The notes: a model not told the origin generated them from the letters alone. A stretch of DNA of 64,000 bases from Chloracidobacterium validum (GCF_018304825.1 NZ_CP072648.1:2029501-2093500), one strand, 5' to 3'; shown: positions 1 to 8,836, numbered from the stretch's first letter. A program made the numbers and translations.

Positions 1-1697
1 GCGCGGAGGTTTCCAGAAAGCTGCCCGGTGACATCGCCCGCGCCACGCAGCTCTAACCGAGCCTCATCGGTTTGCGTTGTGAGTGCTGGAATCTTGACCC
101 CCAACCACGTTGCCAGCGTTTGCGCCTGGGCGAGTTCAGGCGTGTGGTAATCCACCGTTGCCTCTACTTCACGTGCGCGCCAGCGATAACGTCCAGAAAC
201 AGTTAGCGTGCCTTCCCCAACACGGGCCAGAAACGGGTCAGCCTGCACGACCCCCGGGGTCAGGATGGCGCGCGCTTCAACCGAGAGCGGCAGTGGCGTG
301 GTGTCTGGGCTGGCATCCGGCGGACGGGCCTGCCCGGTCAAGGCGGCCTGTATCCGTCCGGTTGCCTGGAGCGCATCAAGCCCAGGCCATGTCACATCCA
401 GTTGCGCCTGTCCGCGCCCAGCCAGTGAACCGCGAGCAACGGCCAGGCGACGAGTAAGCTGTTCGACATCAAGCCCGCTGGCAGTCAGTTTGGCCATGGA
501 ACGTTCACGGGTGCCGGCTGGATAAGCCAGTCGCGCCTGCCCTTGCAACCGACCACCCAGGACGCGCGCGGTGATGTCGGTGATGTCCACGGCGACTGGC
601 GATACGGAAACATGCGCAGCCGGGGCGTCCAGGACATACCCGGCAAAGGTCACCTGTCCGGCCTTGACATCCGCCTCCGCGCGTTTTGGGACTTGCCCAA
701 AAGGTGTATCGAGAACGTAGGCCGCCGTCAGCCCAGCGACGGACGCGCCTCCCAGTCGCCCGGTCAGGGGTTCGAGGTTGCCCTCAAGCACGAGTCCCGT
801 CGCGTCACCGGCCACCCGAACCGGCATCTGAACCCGGCCCGTCAACGGAAGCCCATCCAAAAGCGACTGGCTGGCTGTCGCCAGATCGAGCACGACGTAA
901 GCATTGCCCTCGTAGCGCACGTTTTCATTCGGCCAGCGCACGGTGCCGGACAGCGTCATCTCGCCCATTGGGGTAGTGATGATTAGCGACTGGATGTTGG
1001 CGGCATCTTTTTTGACTTCGGCCGTGAGGCGCAACGTGGCGTCCCGCAACATCCGCCGCCGGCCATCCGTGGCGGTAATGCTTACCTCGCCAGCATCGAA
1101 GCCGGTTTCGACCTGAAGGGTTTGTTCATCCGCCGCGCGGCCAAAGAGATTGAAGTTACGGACTTGTCCTTGTACGCCATAGGTCTCGGCGCCAACGTTG
1201 ACTAGCCCATCCCGCACGACCACCCGTCCACCGCGCAGGACTTCATCTACCAGTGGTTCATCGGGTTCGGTGGGCAGCGTCCGTTTGCGTTCCGGCATCC
1301 GAATACGCGCTAGATTCACTCCCCGCTCGTCAAAAACGATATTGAGCGTTGGATGGTCAAGCGCCGCATGACGCACTGAAAAGGCCTGTCGCCAAAGGCT
1401 TTCGACTTCGACTTCAGCCGCCAGGCGATCAGCCGTGAAGAATGGTTTGGTGTCACCCGGTAGGAAACAGGCAATTTGCCTGGCTTCGGCCGATACAGAG
1501 AACACATGCACGCGCAGTTCACCGATTTCAGCCCGCACATCGGTTTGCCGTTCGAGTTCGGCAATGAGCAGGCGGCGCGCCCAGTCGTCCAACCCGCCGC
1601 GGTTGAGCCAAACGATGCCCCACGTCAGAAGGCTGACCATCGCCAGCGTCAGGCCAAGCAATCCGATGATGACGATTCGTCTGCGTGTCAAAGCCAT
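1..1697 (-). CDS. TamB/AsmA-like large envelope protein, N-terminal part
   Basis: Open frame on the minus strand from an ATG at 1697 to the left edge without a stop, so at least 565 residues are present and the C-terminus is missing. The N-terminus has an Arg-rich stretch followed by a hydrophobic segment (about residues 8-30), typical of an inner-membrane anchor with the rest in the periplasm. The body alternates short polar and hydrophobic beta-type stretches with many V-x-G and L-x-G patterns, as in AsmA/TamB proteins, which move lipids or help assemble outer-membrane proteins. The C-terminal TamB domain that would settle the family lies outside the window. The gene is divergent from the ECF sigma gene. 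Family call is from architecture, not from a diagnostic motif. Confidence 0.7.
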   Translation of the reverse strand, partial: MALTRRRIVIIGLLGLTLAMVSLLTWGIVWLNRGGLDDWARRLLIAELERQTDVRAEIGELRVHVFSVSAEARQIACFLPGDTKPFFTADRLAAEVEVESLWRQAFSVRHAALDHPTLNIVFDERGVNLARIRMPERKRTLPTEPDEPLVDEVLRGGRVVVRDGLVNVGAETYGVQGQVRNFNLFGRAADEQTLQVETGFDAGEVSITATDGRRRMLRDATLRLTAEVKKDAANIQSLIITTPMGEMTLSGTVRWPNENVRYEGNAYVVLDLATASQSLLDGLPLTGRVQMPVRVAGDATGLVLEGNLEPLTGRLGGASVAGLTAAYVLDTPFGQVPKRAEADVKAGQVTFAGYVLDAPAAHVSVSPVAVDITDITARVLGGRLQGQARLAYPAGTRERSMAKLTASGLDVEQLTRRLAVARGSLAGRGQAQLDVTWPGLDALQATGRIQAALTGQARPPDASPDTTPLPLSVEARAILTPGVVQADPFLARVGEGTLTVSGRYRWRAREVEATVDYHTPELAQAQTLATWLGVKIPALTTQTDEARLELRGAGDVTGQLSGNLR

Positions 1698-1974
1698 CAG
1701 AAAAACCTAAACCACAGAGGCTTTGGCGCTCCGCGCCACACTGCCAGTCAACGCAGCCTAGCATGGCGCGTTCCCTTTCCGCAGGGTTCCAGCCAATGGC
1801 TAGCTGCCCGGCTGAACCAGCAGATTGCCTTCTCCACAAAACCTTTGGTCAAATGGTGACCTTCGTGCCACAGCTAGCCTAACCAGTGGCGCGTCGGCTA
1901 AATCTTTTTATGCTTGCGATGAACTTTGCCTTATCCTTTGCTTATGTAGCGCCGTATAACCAGGAGAACTCTTC

Positions 1975-2577
1975 GTGGCACCATCTGCTGCATCAAACCT
2001 GGACTTACTCGATTTGATCCGCCGTATTGCCAGTGGGGATCAAGCCGCTCTGGGAGCCTTGTATGACGCCACCGCCCGGCAGGTTTTTGGCGTCGCAAAG
2101 CGGATCTTACGTGACGACAGTGATGCCGAAGAGGTGACGATGGCCGTCTATTTAGAGGTTTGGCGGCGCGCCAAAGACTATGAAGTGCAGCGCGGCCTTC
2201 CTATGTCCTGGCTACTGATGATGGCGCGCAGTCGCGCCATTGACAGTTTCCGCACGCGCCGTAAAGACCAGCACGTACGGATTGAGCTAGCCGAAAACGA
2301 TATTGGTTGTGCGGCGTTGGAGCCGTCGGAGAGCCTGCAAGGTATCGAACAACTTTTACTTGAGGCGCAACAGGGCGACCTTGTTCGTAAGGCAATTCAG
2401 ACGCTGTCGCCCGATCAGCGGCAGGTGATTGAGCTTACGTTTTTCGGAGGCTTGACCAATCAGGAAGTTGCCGATTACCTGGCCGTGCCACTGGGCACGG
2501 TCAAAGGGCGCATCCGATTGGCGCTTCAGCACTTACGACGCCGGCTAGAGCCAGCGATGAGAAAGGGATGGCTATGA
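1975..2577 (+). CDS. ECF-type RNA polymerase sigma factor
   Basis: 200-residue sigma-70-family factor of ECF size, starting at GTG with a GGAG sequence at 1963-1966. Region 2 spans about residues 25-95, with the DAEEV segment and the Trp-rich part used in -10 melting. Region 4 spans about 135-190, with the helix-turn-helix core LTNQEVADYLAVPLGTVKG. There is no long region 3, which is why it is ECF. The stop codon overlaps the next gene's ATG as ATGA, so the cupin protein is translationally coupled and is the obvious partner or anti-sigma factor. The arrangement resembles RpoE-ChrR, which in Rhodobacter responds to singlet oxygen. That role here is inference. Confidence 0.93.
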   Translation: MAPSAASNLDLLDLIRRIASGDQAALGALYDATARQVFGVAKRILRDDSDAEEVTMAVYLEVWRRAKDYEVQRGLPMSWLLMMARSRAIDSFRTRRKDQHVRIELAENDIGCAALEPSESLQGIEQLLLEAQQGDLVRKAIQTLSPDQRQVIELTFFGGLTNQEVADYLAVPLGTVKGRIRLALQHLRRRLEPAMRKGWL

Positions 2578-3188
2578 CAAACGCTGACTGGGGCGAGACG
2601 GAGCAACCACTGGAAGGGCTGCTTGGCTATGTGCTCGAAACCTTGGACGCAAGTGAGCGCCAAGCCATCGAGGAGGCCCTGGTGAATGATCTCTGGATGC
2701 GTGGCGAAGGGCTGGAGATCATCCGTCAGATAGCAGCTCACGTGCTGGAAGCGCAGGCGGTGGACGCCCCCCCAGCCCATCTGCGCGAACGATTGATGTC
2801 AGCCATTAGCCGTCAGCCATCTGATTCGGCAACAACGCCACCAGAGGCTATTGCCTATTCAACGCTTGCGCGCGCCAGTGACGCAGCTTGGATACCCTGG
2901 CGCAAGGGTTGGACGACACGACTGCTCTACCAAAACAAGACGGAAGACCTCATTGTGGCGGTGGTTCGCGCTGAACCAGGCGTTGCCTTGCCACCACATC
3001 GGCATAATAGGGCGGAAGAAGTGTTTGTCCTCGAAGGCGATTTGACCATCGGCGAAGCCGTGTTTGGACCAGGCGATTACATTCGGTCGGAAGCCGGCAC
3101 GCTCCATGCAGCCAACTTCACAACCACGGGATGCCTGATTCTGGTTCGCCGGTCACTCGCTGAATGCCAGGCCGAGATGTCAGACTAA
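2574..3188 (+). CDS. ChrR-like cupin protein, putative anti-sigma factor
   Basis: 204 residues, starting at the ATG of an ATGA overlap with the sigma gene, behind AAAGGG at 2562-2567; an ATG six bases upstream is less well placed. The C-terminal half is a cupin. It carries the metal-ligand pattern PPHRHNRAEEVF (His, His, Glu) and a later His in GTLHAAN, as in the ChrR C-terminal domain. The N-terminal half is mostly helical, as expected for a sigma-binding domain. It has no cysteine and no His-x3-Cys-x2-Cys, so the zinc anti-sigma module of ChrR is absent. Gene order and overlap argue for a sigma regulator; direct inhibition of the sigma factor is inference. Confidence 0.8.
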   Translation: MTNADWGETEQPLEGLLGYVLETLDASERQAIEEALVNDLWMRGEGLEIIRQIAAHVLEAQAVDAPPAHLRERLMSAISRQPSDSATTPPEAIAYSTLARASDAAWIPWRKGWTTRLLYQNKTEDLIVAVVRAEPGVALPPHRHNRAEEVFVLEGDLTIGEAVFGPGDYIRSEAGTLHAANFTTTGCLILVRRSLAECQAEMSD

Positions 3189-3410
3189 GCAGCCGTTGTT
3201 TTTTAGAGAGACCGGCAGGGGCGCGTTCAGCTACCCAGACGACCGACCAGACAACGAACAGAGGTGTAGGCTTATTGCCTGCGGCTACTATGCGATGCGG
3301 GCTGTCTGGTGCTATCGCACCAAGTCGCCCGCCGCGCTCATTGACAATGCGGATTGCTTGAAAGACGCAGTAACTGGGAGGCTCGACAACCGCTTGGCAT
3401 CAATCAAGTA

Positions 3411-3932
3411 TCAAGCAGCAACGGATTTCTCTGGCTCGATAATCTCATTGCCACGGCCAAACATGAACCGCGTTGGGTGATCGCGCATGATTTTGTCCTG
3501 CAACCGCATCAACCCATACAGCAGCGCCTCTGGCCGCGGGGGGCAGCCCGGCACATAGACATCTACCGGGATCACCCGATCAACCCCCTGCAATGTCGAA
3601 TAGGTGTTGAAGGGCCCACCCACATTCGAGCAAGAACCCATTGAAATCACCCACTTCGGGTCTGGCATCTGCTCGTAAACGCGGCGGACGACCGGGGCCA
3701 TTTTGAGCGTGACGGTGCCGGCAACAATGATGAGGTCAGACTGACGCGGGCTTGGACGAAAGACCCCTGCGCCAAAACGGTCGAGATCAAACCGCGATGC
3801 CCCGGTTGCCATCATCTCGATGGCACAGCAAGCCAAACCAAATGTCATCGGCCACAGGGCCGACTTACGCGCCCAGTTGAAAATGTAATCAACTGATGAC
3901 AACACCAAGCCAGGAGCCTCTTCGCGCACCAT
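3411..3932 (-). CDS. nuoB: NADH-quinone oxidoreductase subunit B
   Basis: Complex I subunit that carries iron-sulfur cluster N2 in the peripheral arm. The four ligands are visible: the adjacent pair in GLACCAIEM, the Cys in MGSCSNVGG and the Cys in [10 protein letters not shown] place the start at ATG 3932, which has AAAGGA eight bases upstream and gives 173 residues, a normal length. An in-frame ATG at 4043 overlaps the nuoA stop as TAATG. Using it would add 37 residues unlike the family and encoded partly by a 14-bp tandem repeat, so I think it is not the start. nuoA lies upstream; the gene downstream is convergent, so the other nuo genes are not in this cluster. Confidence 0.95.
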   Translation of the reverse strand: MVREEAPGLVLSSVDYIFNWARKSALWPMTFGLACCAIEMMATGASRFDLDRFGAGVFRPSPRQSDLIIVAGTVTLKMAPVVRRVYEQMPDPKWVISMGSCSNVGGPFNTYSTLQGVDRVIPVDVYVPGCPPRPEALLYGLMRLQDKIMRDHPTRFMFGRGNEIIEPEKSVAA

Positions 3933-3980
3933 ATTTGCCATCCTTTCAAATCTTTTGTTTAGCCCTTGCGTTTGCCAGCC

Positions 3981-4020
3981 AGCCTGCGCAGTCCAGCCTG
4001 CGCAGTCCAGCCTGCGCAAC
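3981..4020. repeat. 14-bp tandem repeat in the nuoA-nuoB junction
   Basis: The unit agcctgcgcagtcc occurs at 3981-3994 and 3995-4008, followed by a partial third copy at 4009-4018. The period is not a multiple of three, so a copy change would shift any reading frame through it. This supports the shorter nuoB start. Confidence 0.95.
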
Positions 4021-4042
4021 GGCAAACCCCATCCGTCACTCA

Positions 4043-4393
4043 TTACACCCAGTCAAGCGCTCCCTTGCGCCAGGCGTAGTAGTAACCAACGATCAGAATG
4101 CCGATGAAAATAAATGCCTCAATCAAGCCAAACAGAGCGAGTTGGTCGTAGATGACGGCCCAGGGAAAGAGAAAAATTGTTTCCACGTCAAAAATCAGGA
4201 ACAACATGGCAATGATGAAGTAACGCACCGAAATGCGCTCACGGGCGTCGCTGACCGGGTCAACACCGCACTCGTAGGCCATCATCTTTTCAGGCGTCAT
4301 GACCGTTCGGCGGAAGAACCGCCCAACCGTCAGCGCGCCAAGTGGGATCGCCAAGGCAATGACAAAAAGGATGACAATCGGTATGTAGCCCAT
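4043..4393 (-). CDS. nuoA: NADH-quinone oxidoreductase subunit A
   Basis: Small membrane subunit of complex I next to the quinone site. It has three membrane segments: [16 protein letters not shown] at the N-terminus, [20 protein letters not shown] in the middle and [20 protein letters not shown] near the end. The conserved loop YECGVDP carries the family Cys, and the FDVE motif is present. From ATG 4393 the protein has 116 residues, a usual length. No clear Shine-Dalgarno is seen there; an ATG at 4459 would add 22 residues. It lies downstream of rplS on the same strand, with a small hairpin between, and its stop touches the longer nuoB frame. Confidence 0.93.
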   Translation of the reverse strand: MGYIPIVILFVIALAIPLGALTVGRFFRRTVMTPEKMMAYECGVDPVSDARERISVRYFIIAMLFLIFDVETIFLFPWAVIYDQLALFGLIEAFIFIGILIVGYYYAWRKGALDWV

Positions 4394-4555
4394 GATGGGG
4401 CCGCGTACCGGGGTGTCCACTGCCGCTTGTTGCAAGAGAAAGAAAACCGTAGAAACCATAGTGCGCAGACAATGGGCGATGCGCGGGTGACTTTCTGTAA
4501 CACAGCATACGCTGACGGAAGCCACCCGGCGGCGCGCGCCTCGTTGGGCTTATTC

Positions 4556-4577
4556 CACAACTGCTTATCCAGTTGTG
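4556..4577 (-). terminator. hairpin downstream of rplS
   Basis: Perfect 8-bp inverted repeat (cacaactg / cagttgtg) with a 6-nt loop, 16 bases past the rplS stop. No T-run follows on the minus strand, so it may be a weak terminator or a stable mRNA 3' end rather than a full intrinsic terminator. Confidence 0.4.
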
Positions 4578-4593
4578 ACCTCTTCGGTTACGG

Positions 4594-5070
4594 TTACTCG
4601 GTCGCGGCTGGCGGCGCTTCACTCGCTGGCGCTTCCGGCTCCGTGCTCGGCGCGGCATTCAGTGGGGCACTGCTTTGGGCAGTGGCAGCCGGGGCTGGCG
4701 GTTCCTTGGTATCTTTCGTTTGCCGCGTGTCCAGCTCGCGGATGCGCGCGGCCTTGCCACGCAGCTTGCGGAGGTAGTACAGCTTCGCCCGGCGCACCCG
4801 TCCACGGCGAACAACTTCAATCTTGTCAATGCTTGGTGAGTGAAGCGGGAAAATCCGCTCGACGCCGATCCCAAAGCTCACCTTGCGGACGGTGAAGGTC
4901 TCGCGCACGCCGCCGTGCTTACGGGCAATGACCACGCCTTCAAAAACCTGGATGCGCTCTTTTTCACCTTCCTTGATCTTGACGTGGACACGCACCGTAT
5001 CCCCGGCAATAAAGGATGGGTGCTGGCGTAAGTAGGTTTGTTCAACGGCTTGCAATTCGGGCTTAATCAT
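4594..5070 (-). CDS. rplS: 50S ribosomal protein L19
   Basis: 158 residues. The first 115 or so match L19 throughout, with signatures such as [23 protein letters not shown] and the basic [15 protein letters not shown]19 sits at the interface of the 30S and 50S subunits. The last 40 residues are an Ala/Pro/Glu-rich low-complexity tail that the usual 115-120 residue protein lacks. It is the last gene of the conserved rpsP-rimM-trmD-rplS cluster. A GAGGA sequence lies upstream at a somewhat long spacing of about 12 bases. Confidence 0.97.
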   Translation of the reverse strand: MIKPELQAVEQTYLRQHPSFIAGDTVRVHVKIKEGEKERIQVFEGVVIARKHGGVRETFTVRKVSFGIGVERIFPLHSPSIDKIEVVRRGRVRRAKLYYLRKLRGKAARIRELDTRQTKDTKEPPAPAATAQSSAPLNAAPSTEPEAPASEAPPAATE

Positions 5071-5095
5071 CGGTTTCTCATTCCTCTCGCTGTAG

Positions 5096-5866
5096 TCATA
5101 GGTTGCATTCCACGGGCTGGGTCACCGGAGGTGGCGTGTGTAACAGTTCCGTCAGCAAACGGCGGTCCGTGTCATCCAGGCGGGTCGGATCGGCCAGCAG
5201 GTCGGGGCGATGGCAGAGGGTTTTACGTAAGGCTGCCCGCCGCCGCCATAGCTCAACTTCCGCGTGGTTGCCGGTGAGCAGTTCAGCCGGGACGGCGTGG
5301 CCACGGTAGCGTGCCGGGCGGGTGTACACCGGATAATCCAGCCGTCCGGTCTGAAACGACTCATGCTGGGCTGACGTTGGGCTGCCCAGTACATCTGGCC
5401 GCAGTCGAATCACGGCATCCATGACCACCATGGCCGCCGGTTCACCCCCGCTCAACACGTAGTCGCCAATTGACAGCTCTTCCGTGGCTAGATATTGCGC
5501 CACCCGCTCATCCACGCCTTCATAGCGGCCGCAAATCAATACGACCTGGGACGACTGGCTCAGGCGGTAGGCAGCGGCTTGGTCAAAGCGGCGACCCTGG
5601 GGCGTCAGCAAAACAATGGATGGGTTCGGTTGGTGATGCGTCAGTGCCTCGACCGCGCGAAAGATTGGCTCTGGCTTGAGCACCATCCCATCTTCTCCGC
5701 CATACGGGCGGTCATCCACGATGCGGTGGCGGTCATAGGTCCAGTCCCGCAGGTCATGGACGGCCACGTCGACCTGCCGCCGCTCACGAGCGCGACGCAC
5801 AATGCCATGCGCCAGGAAACCATCGAAGAAGGTCGGAAATATCGTGAGTACGTCGAACCGCATCAT
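5096..5866 (-). CDS. trmD: tRNA (guanine-N1)-methyltransferase
   Basis: SPOUT-class enzyme that methylates G37 of tRNAs reading CNN codons, using S-adenosylmethionine and preventing +1 frameshifting. The N-terminal [10 protein letters not shown], the loop [14 protein letters not shown] and the trefoil-knot SAM motif [13 protein letters not shown] are all present. At 256 residues the length is normal. It lies 57 bases downstream of rimM and 25 bases upstream of rplS in the same transcription unit. Confidence 0.97.
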   Translation of the reverse strand: MMRFDVLTIFPTFFDGFLAHGIVRRARERRQVDVAVHDLRDWTYDRHRIVDDRPYGGEDGMVLKPEPIFRAVEALTHHQPNPSIVLLTPQGRRFDQAAAYRLSQSSQVVLICGRYEGVDERVAQYLATEELSIGDYVLSGGEPAAMVVMDAVIRLRPDVLGSPTSAQHESFQTGRLDYPVYTRPARYRGHAVPAELLTGNHAEVELWRRRAALRKTLCHRPDLLADPTRLDDTDRRLLTELLHTPPPVTQPVECNL

Positions 5867-5923
5867 TGCTTAGGCCGCTGCCTACATTCCCGCCTGAATG
5901 AGCCGTTGGCCGCCTCCCTTACT

Positions 5924-6478
5924 TCAGTCAAATAAACCTTCCGGTGGCGCAATCCGAATGCGTTTAGCCGTCACATCCACATCCGGGCAAATCGCGCGCA
6001 CAAACGGCACAAGGTGTTCCTGGCGCTGCCCATCCGGGTGGACTCGCTCAACAACCAGCACGCCACCGCCGTATGGCGCAAAGTCCACAACTGTCCCGAC
6101 ACCTTCCCCACTCATCAACTCAACCTGGCAACCGATCAAATCATCATAAAAAAACTCGTCGGGTGGCGGCGTCACCCGCGCCGAGAGCGGCACGCACACT
6201 TGGCAGCCGGTCAGCGGTTCAACGTCATTGATGTGGTTCAGTCCGACAAACTTCAGAATGACATTGTTTTTATGAAACCAAGCCCGCTCAATCACAGCGG
6301 GCCGCGCCGCGCCACGGGCTGGACGCAGCCACACCGACAGGCCAGCAGCAAACCGCTCTGGATAGTCGCTCAGGGAAATCGCTACCACCTCGCCGCGCAG
6401 CCCACGCGGGCGACGAATAGCCGCGATGGTGACGAGTTCCTCGCTGGGTGGCAGCGCCTGGTTCATGGCCAGCGTCAT
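5924..6478 (-). CDS. rimM: 16S rRNA processing protein RimM
   Basis: Assembly factor for the 30S head that binds S19. The N-terminal RimM domain (about residues 15-100) starts with the family pattern AAIRRPRGLRGEV. The C-terminal PRC-barrel (about 105-180) includes FFYDDLIGCQVE and ends near VTAKRIRI. The ATG at 6478 overlaps the khpA stop as ATGA, which supports this start and coupled translation. Length is 184 residues. Confidence 0.95.
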   Translation of the reverse strand: MTLAMNQALPPSEELVTIAAIRRPRGLRGEVVAISLSDYPERFAAGLSVWLRPARGAARPAVIERAWFHKNNVILKFVGLNHINDVEPLTGCQVCVPLSARVTPPPDEFFYDDLIGCQVELMSGEGVGTVVDFAPYGGGVLVVERVHPDGQRQEHLVPFVRAICPDVDVTAKRIRIAPPEGLFD

Positions 6479-6720
6479 TCGACAACCTCAAGCAGTACCC
6501 GGCGGGACACGCCCGCGCTGGTGGACGACAACAAGCTGCGGAGCGCCATGATGGTGCGTCCTTGGCGGCCAATAACCTTTCCGACATCGGGTGGTGCAAC
6601 CGTCAGCTTGACCAGGAGCGTCTGCCCCTGAAGTTCGGCCGATGCCGACACAGCCTCTGGGGCGTCCACCAGCCCGCGCGCCAAGTGCTCTACCAAACGA
6701 ACCACGTCCACCATGACCAT
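6475..6720 (-). CDS. khpA: KH-domain RNA-binding protein KhpA
   Basis: 81-residue single KH domain with the GxxG-type loop in VIGRQGRTIMALR, the RNA contact. Proteins of this family (KhpA, formerly YlqC) bind RNA broadly and are found between rpsP and rimM in many bacteria, as here. I chose ATG 6720, which has GGGTGG close upstream and gives the family N-terminus DVVRLVEHLARGLVD; a second ATG at 6714 is equally possible. A longer open frame upstream to 6771 has no support. It overlaps rimM by four bases. Confidence 0.93.
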   Translation of the reverse strand: MVMVDVVRLVEHLARGLVDAPEAVSASAELQGQTLLVKLTVAPPDVGKVIGRQGRTIMALRSLLSSTSAGVSRRVLLEVVE

Positions 6721-6813
6721 CCAGCCACCCTGATAATCCAGCCCGGTGGGGCCCAGTGCGAGCGTTCCCACGGGCAGGCGTCGTTGATTCGACGATACCT
6801 TACTCTACTCGCC

Positions 6814-7083
6814 TCATGCCTTGGACGCAGCCGTAGCGGCTTCGGCTTCACGCCGCGCCCGCGCAATTAATGCCCGTACCGTATCGGATGGTTGCGCGCC
6901 GCACTTGAGCCAGTAATCCACCCGATCAAGCTTGATAACGAGCTTTTCTGGGTCAGTCAGGGGATCGCGATAGCCGAGAATCTCGATAAAACCACCATCC
7001 CGCTTCGAGCGTTTTTCAGCCACGACGATTCGATAAAATGGCCGCCGATGCGCACCACGGCGCGTCAAACGAATGGAAAGCAC
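6814..7083 (-). CDS. rpsP: 30S ribosomal protein S16
   Basis: 89 residues from a GTG start at 7083, preceded by GGAGGA with an 8-base spacing. That is the best-placed ribosome binding site in this cluster, and it gives the canonical N-terminus (V/M)LSIRLTRRGAHRRPFYR. The frame continues upstream to 7152, but those residues do not fit S16. The family segments RPFYRIVVAEKRSKRDG and LGYRDPLTDP are clear. It is the second gene after ffh in the operon. Confidence 0.96.
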   Translation of the reverse strand: MLSIRLTRRGAHRRPFYRIVVAEKRSKRDGGFIEILGYRDPLTDPEKLVIKLDRVDYWLKCGAQPSDTVRALIARARREAEAATAASKA

Positions 7084-7158
7084 CGCTCTGTTCCTCCACC
7101 ACTGGTTGAAAAAAGTTATTTCCCGACGTGGGCTGGCAGCCTTGGCTGCCAAGTCACA

Positions 7159-8652
7159 TCACTTCCGTTTCTTCTTTTTCGACGGCGTGTGCTGCTTGCT
7201 GCGTTTTCCGCCACCCATGCCACCGCCGAATCTCATGCCGCCACCGCCGCCGCCACGCGGGCCGGTCGGGAGCAGTCCGCCCAGTCCACCACCCATCCCA
7301 CCACCAAACAGCCCGCCCAAGCCACCAAACAGTCCGCCACGGGTCATCTGCTGCATCATGCGCCGCATCATGGAAAACTCGTTTAGAAGCTCTTCGACTT
7401 TGCGTACCGGCATTCCGCTACCTCTGGCCACGCGCTTGCGCCGGGACAGTGTTTTGGCCAGCAGCGTATGATCCTCTCGCTCTTGCTTCGTCATCGAGTT
7501 GATGATGGCTTCGGTTTCCTTAAGCTTCCGCTGCATCATCTGCGTTTGCTGGGGTGTCATCCGTAAGTTCAGGCCTGGCAGTAGTCCATCGGGAAGCATT
7601 CCTAACAGCTTATCGAGTGAACCGAGCTTGCCGACTTGCCGCAACTGGGCCCGGTAGTCCTCCAGCGTGAAGCGGTTTTCCAGCATCCGCTGCTGGAGCC
7701 GAACCGCTTCAGCCTCATCTACCTCCTGCTGCACTTTTTCAATAAGCGAGAGCACATCCCCCATGCCCAGGATGCGTTGCGCAATCCGGTCGGGGTAAAA
7801 GGATTCAAGCGCGTCGTATTTCTCTCCGACCCCAACAAACTTGATGGGTTGGCCGATCATGCTCCGAATGGAGAGGGCGGCCCCACCGCGGGCGTCACCA
7901 TCCATTTTCGACAAGACGACGCCGGTCAGCCCGATGCGCTCATGAAACTCGGTCGCGCTGCGGACTGCGTCCTGACCAATCATCGCATCGGCGACGAACA
8001 GTGTTTCAATCGGATTGAGCTCAGACTTGAGCTGGGCAAGCTCCGTCATCAGCTCGTCGTCAATATGCAGCCGCCCGGCGGTATCCACCAGGAGCGTGTC
8101 AAAGCCACGCAACTGAGCGTCCCGATAGGCCGCGCGGGCCAGTGCAAGGGGATCATTGGTCGTGGCATCCTCATAGACCGGCACCCCAATCGCCTTGCCA
8201 ATGACTGACAACTGATCACGCGCCGCCGGGCGGTACACATCCACAGAAACCAGAAGTGGGTGGCGCTTGCGCTGTTGCGCCAAGAACCGGGCGATTTTGC
8301 CGGTCGAGGTGGTTTTACCCGACCCTTGCAACCCAACCATCAAGATGACGTTAGGATTGTGCGCCGTGAACGTCACCTCTGAAGCGTCTCCGCCGAGCAG
8401 CTCAACCATCTCATCAAACACGATTTTGACGACTTGTTGAGCCGGTGACAGGGACTGCCAAACTTCTTGTCCAAGTGCTTTTTCCTTGACCCGCTCAACA
8501 AACTGCTTGACGACACCGTAGTTGACATCCGCTTCCAGCAACGCGATCCGAATGTCACCCATCGCCGCGGTAATGTGCGCTTCCGTGAGTTTGCTCTCGC
8601 CACGAAGCGTTTTGAGCGTTTTTTTCAGTTTTTCCGAAAGCGTCTCAAACAT
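7159..8652 (-). CDS. ffh: signal recognition particle protein Ffh (SRP54)
   Basis: SRP GTPase that binds 4.5S RNA and signal sequences and docks with FtsY. The N domain begins MFETLSEKLKKTLKTLRG. The G domain has the P-loop GLQGSGKTTSTGK, the DTAGRL motif and SKMDGDARGGAA. The M domain has Met-rich helices and the RNA-binding GSGMPVRKVEELL segment. The ATG at 8652 sits six bases after GGAGGA and gives 497 residues. The C-terminal tail is a Gly/Met-rich repeat ending in a Lys-rich cluster, longer than the usual M-domain tail. It is the first gene of the operon running to rplS. Confidence 0.97.
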   Translation of the reverse strand: MFETLSEKLKKTLKTLRGESKLTEAHITAAMGDIRIALLEADVNYGVVKQFVERVKEKALGQEVWQSLSPAQQVVKIVFDEMVELLGGDASEVTFTAHNPNVILMVGLQGSGKTTSTGKIARFLAQQRKRHPLLVSVDVYRPAARDQLSVIGKAIGVPVYEDATTNDPLALARAAYRDAQLRGFDTLLVDTAGRLHIDDELMTELAQLKSELNPIETLFVADAMIGQDAVRSATEFHERIGLTGVVLSKMDGDARGGAALSIRSMIGQPIKFVGVGEKYDALESFYPDRIAQRILGMGDVLSLIEKVQQEVDEAEAVRLQQRMLENRFTLEDYRAQLRQVGKLGSLDKLLGMLPDGLLPGLNLRMTPQQTQMMQRKLKETEAIINSMTKQEREDHTLLAKTLSRRKRVARGSGMPVRKVEELLNEFSMMRRMMQQMTRGGLFGGLGGLFGGGMGGGLGGLLPTGPRGGGGGGMRFGGGMGGGKRSKQHTPSKKKKRK

Positions 8653-8820
8653 TGGCGGTCCTCCCCCACTTTTTGAAAGCTGCGTTGAGCAGACAGTCGG
8701 CGGCCAGGCTTCCACAAAGGAAAGCGGTGAGGATAACGACTGGCGCCACCTGCGTCAAGCGCCGCCCAAAGCAGTCCTCGCTCCGGCGCCACCAACCGGT
8801 TGCTCGCCAACGCTGACGAC

Positions 8821-8836
8821 AAGTCACTGGTGACTT
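8821..8836. promoter_or_regulatory. palindrome in the ffh-patatin divergent gap
   Basis: Two perfect 7-bp arms (aagtcac / gtgactt) separated by two bases, in the 295-bp gap between the divergent ffh and patatin genes. A TTGACT hexamer overlaps its right end at 8836-8841 and could be a -35 box, but the -10 is poor. Possibly an operator; otherwise I see nothing definite in this gap. Confidence 0.3.

Noticed and set aside
1698-1974. Autoregulated ECF promoter upstream of the sigma gene
   Set aside because: TTGCGA at 1914 has no -10 partner at proper spacing, and I could not find a convincing ECF-type promoter pair.
3896-4777. 293-codon plus-strand open frame
   Set aside because: Runs antisense through nuoA and the end of rplS, which have family motifs; its translation is low-complexity and unlike any protein.
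7240-7330. Gly-codon repeat as a mobile or regulatory repeat
   Set aside because: It is explained as coding for the Gly/Met-rich Ffh tail.
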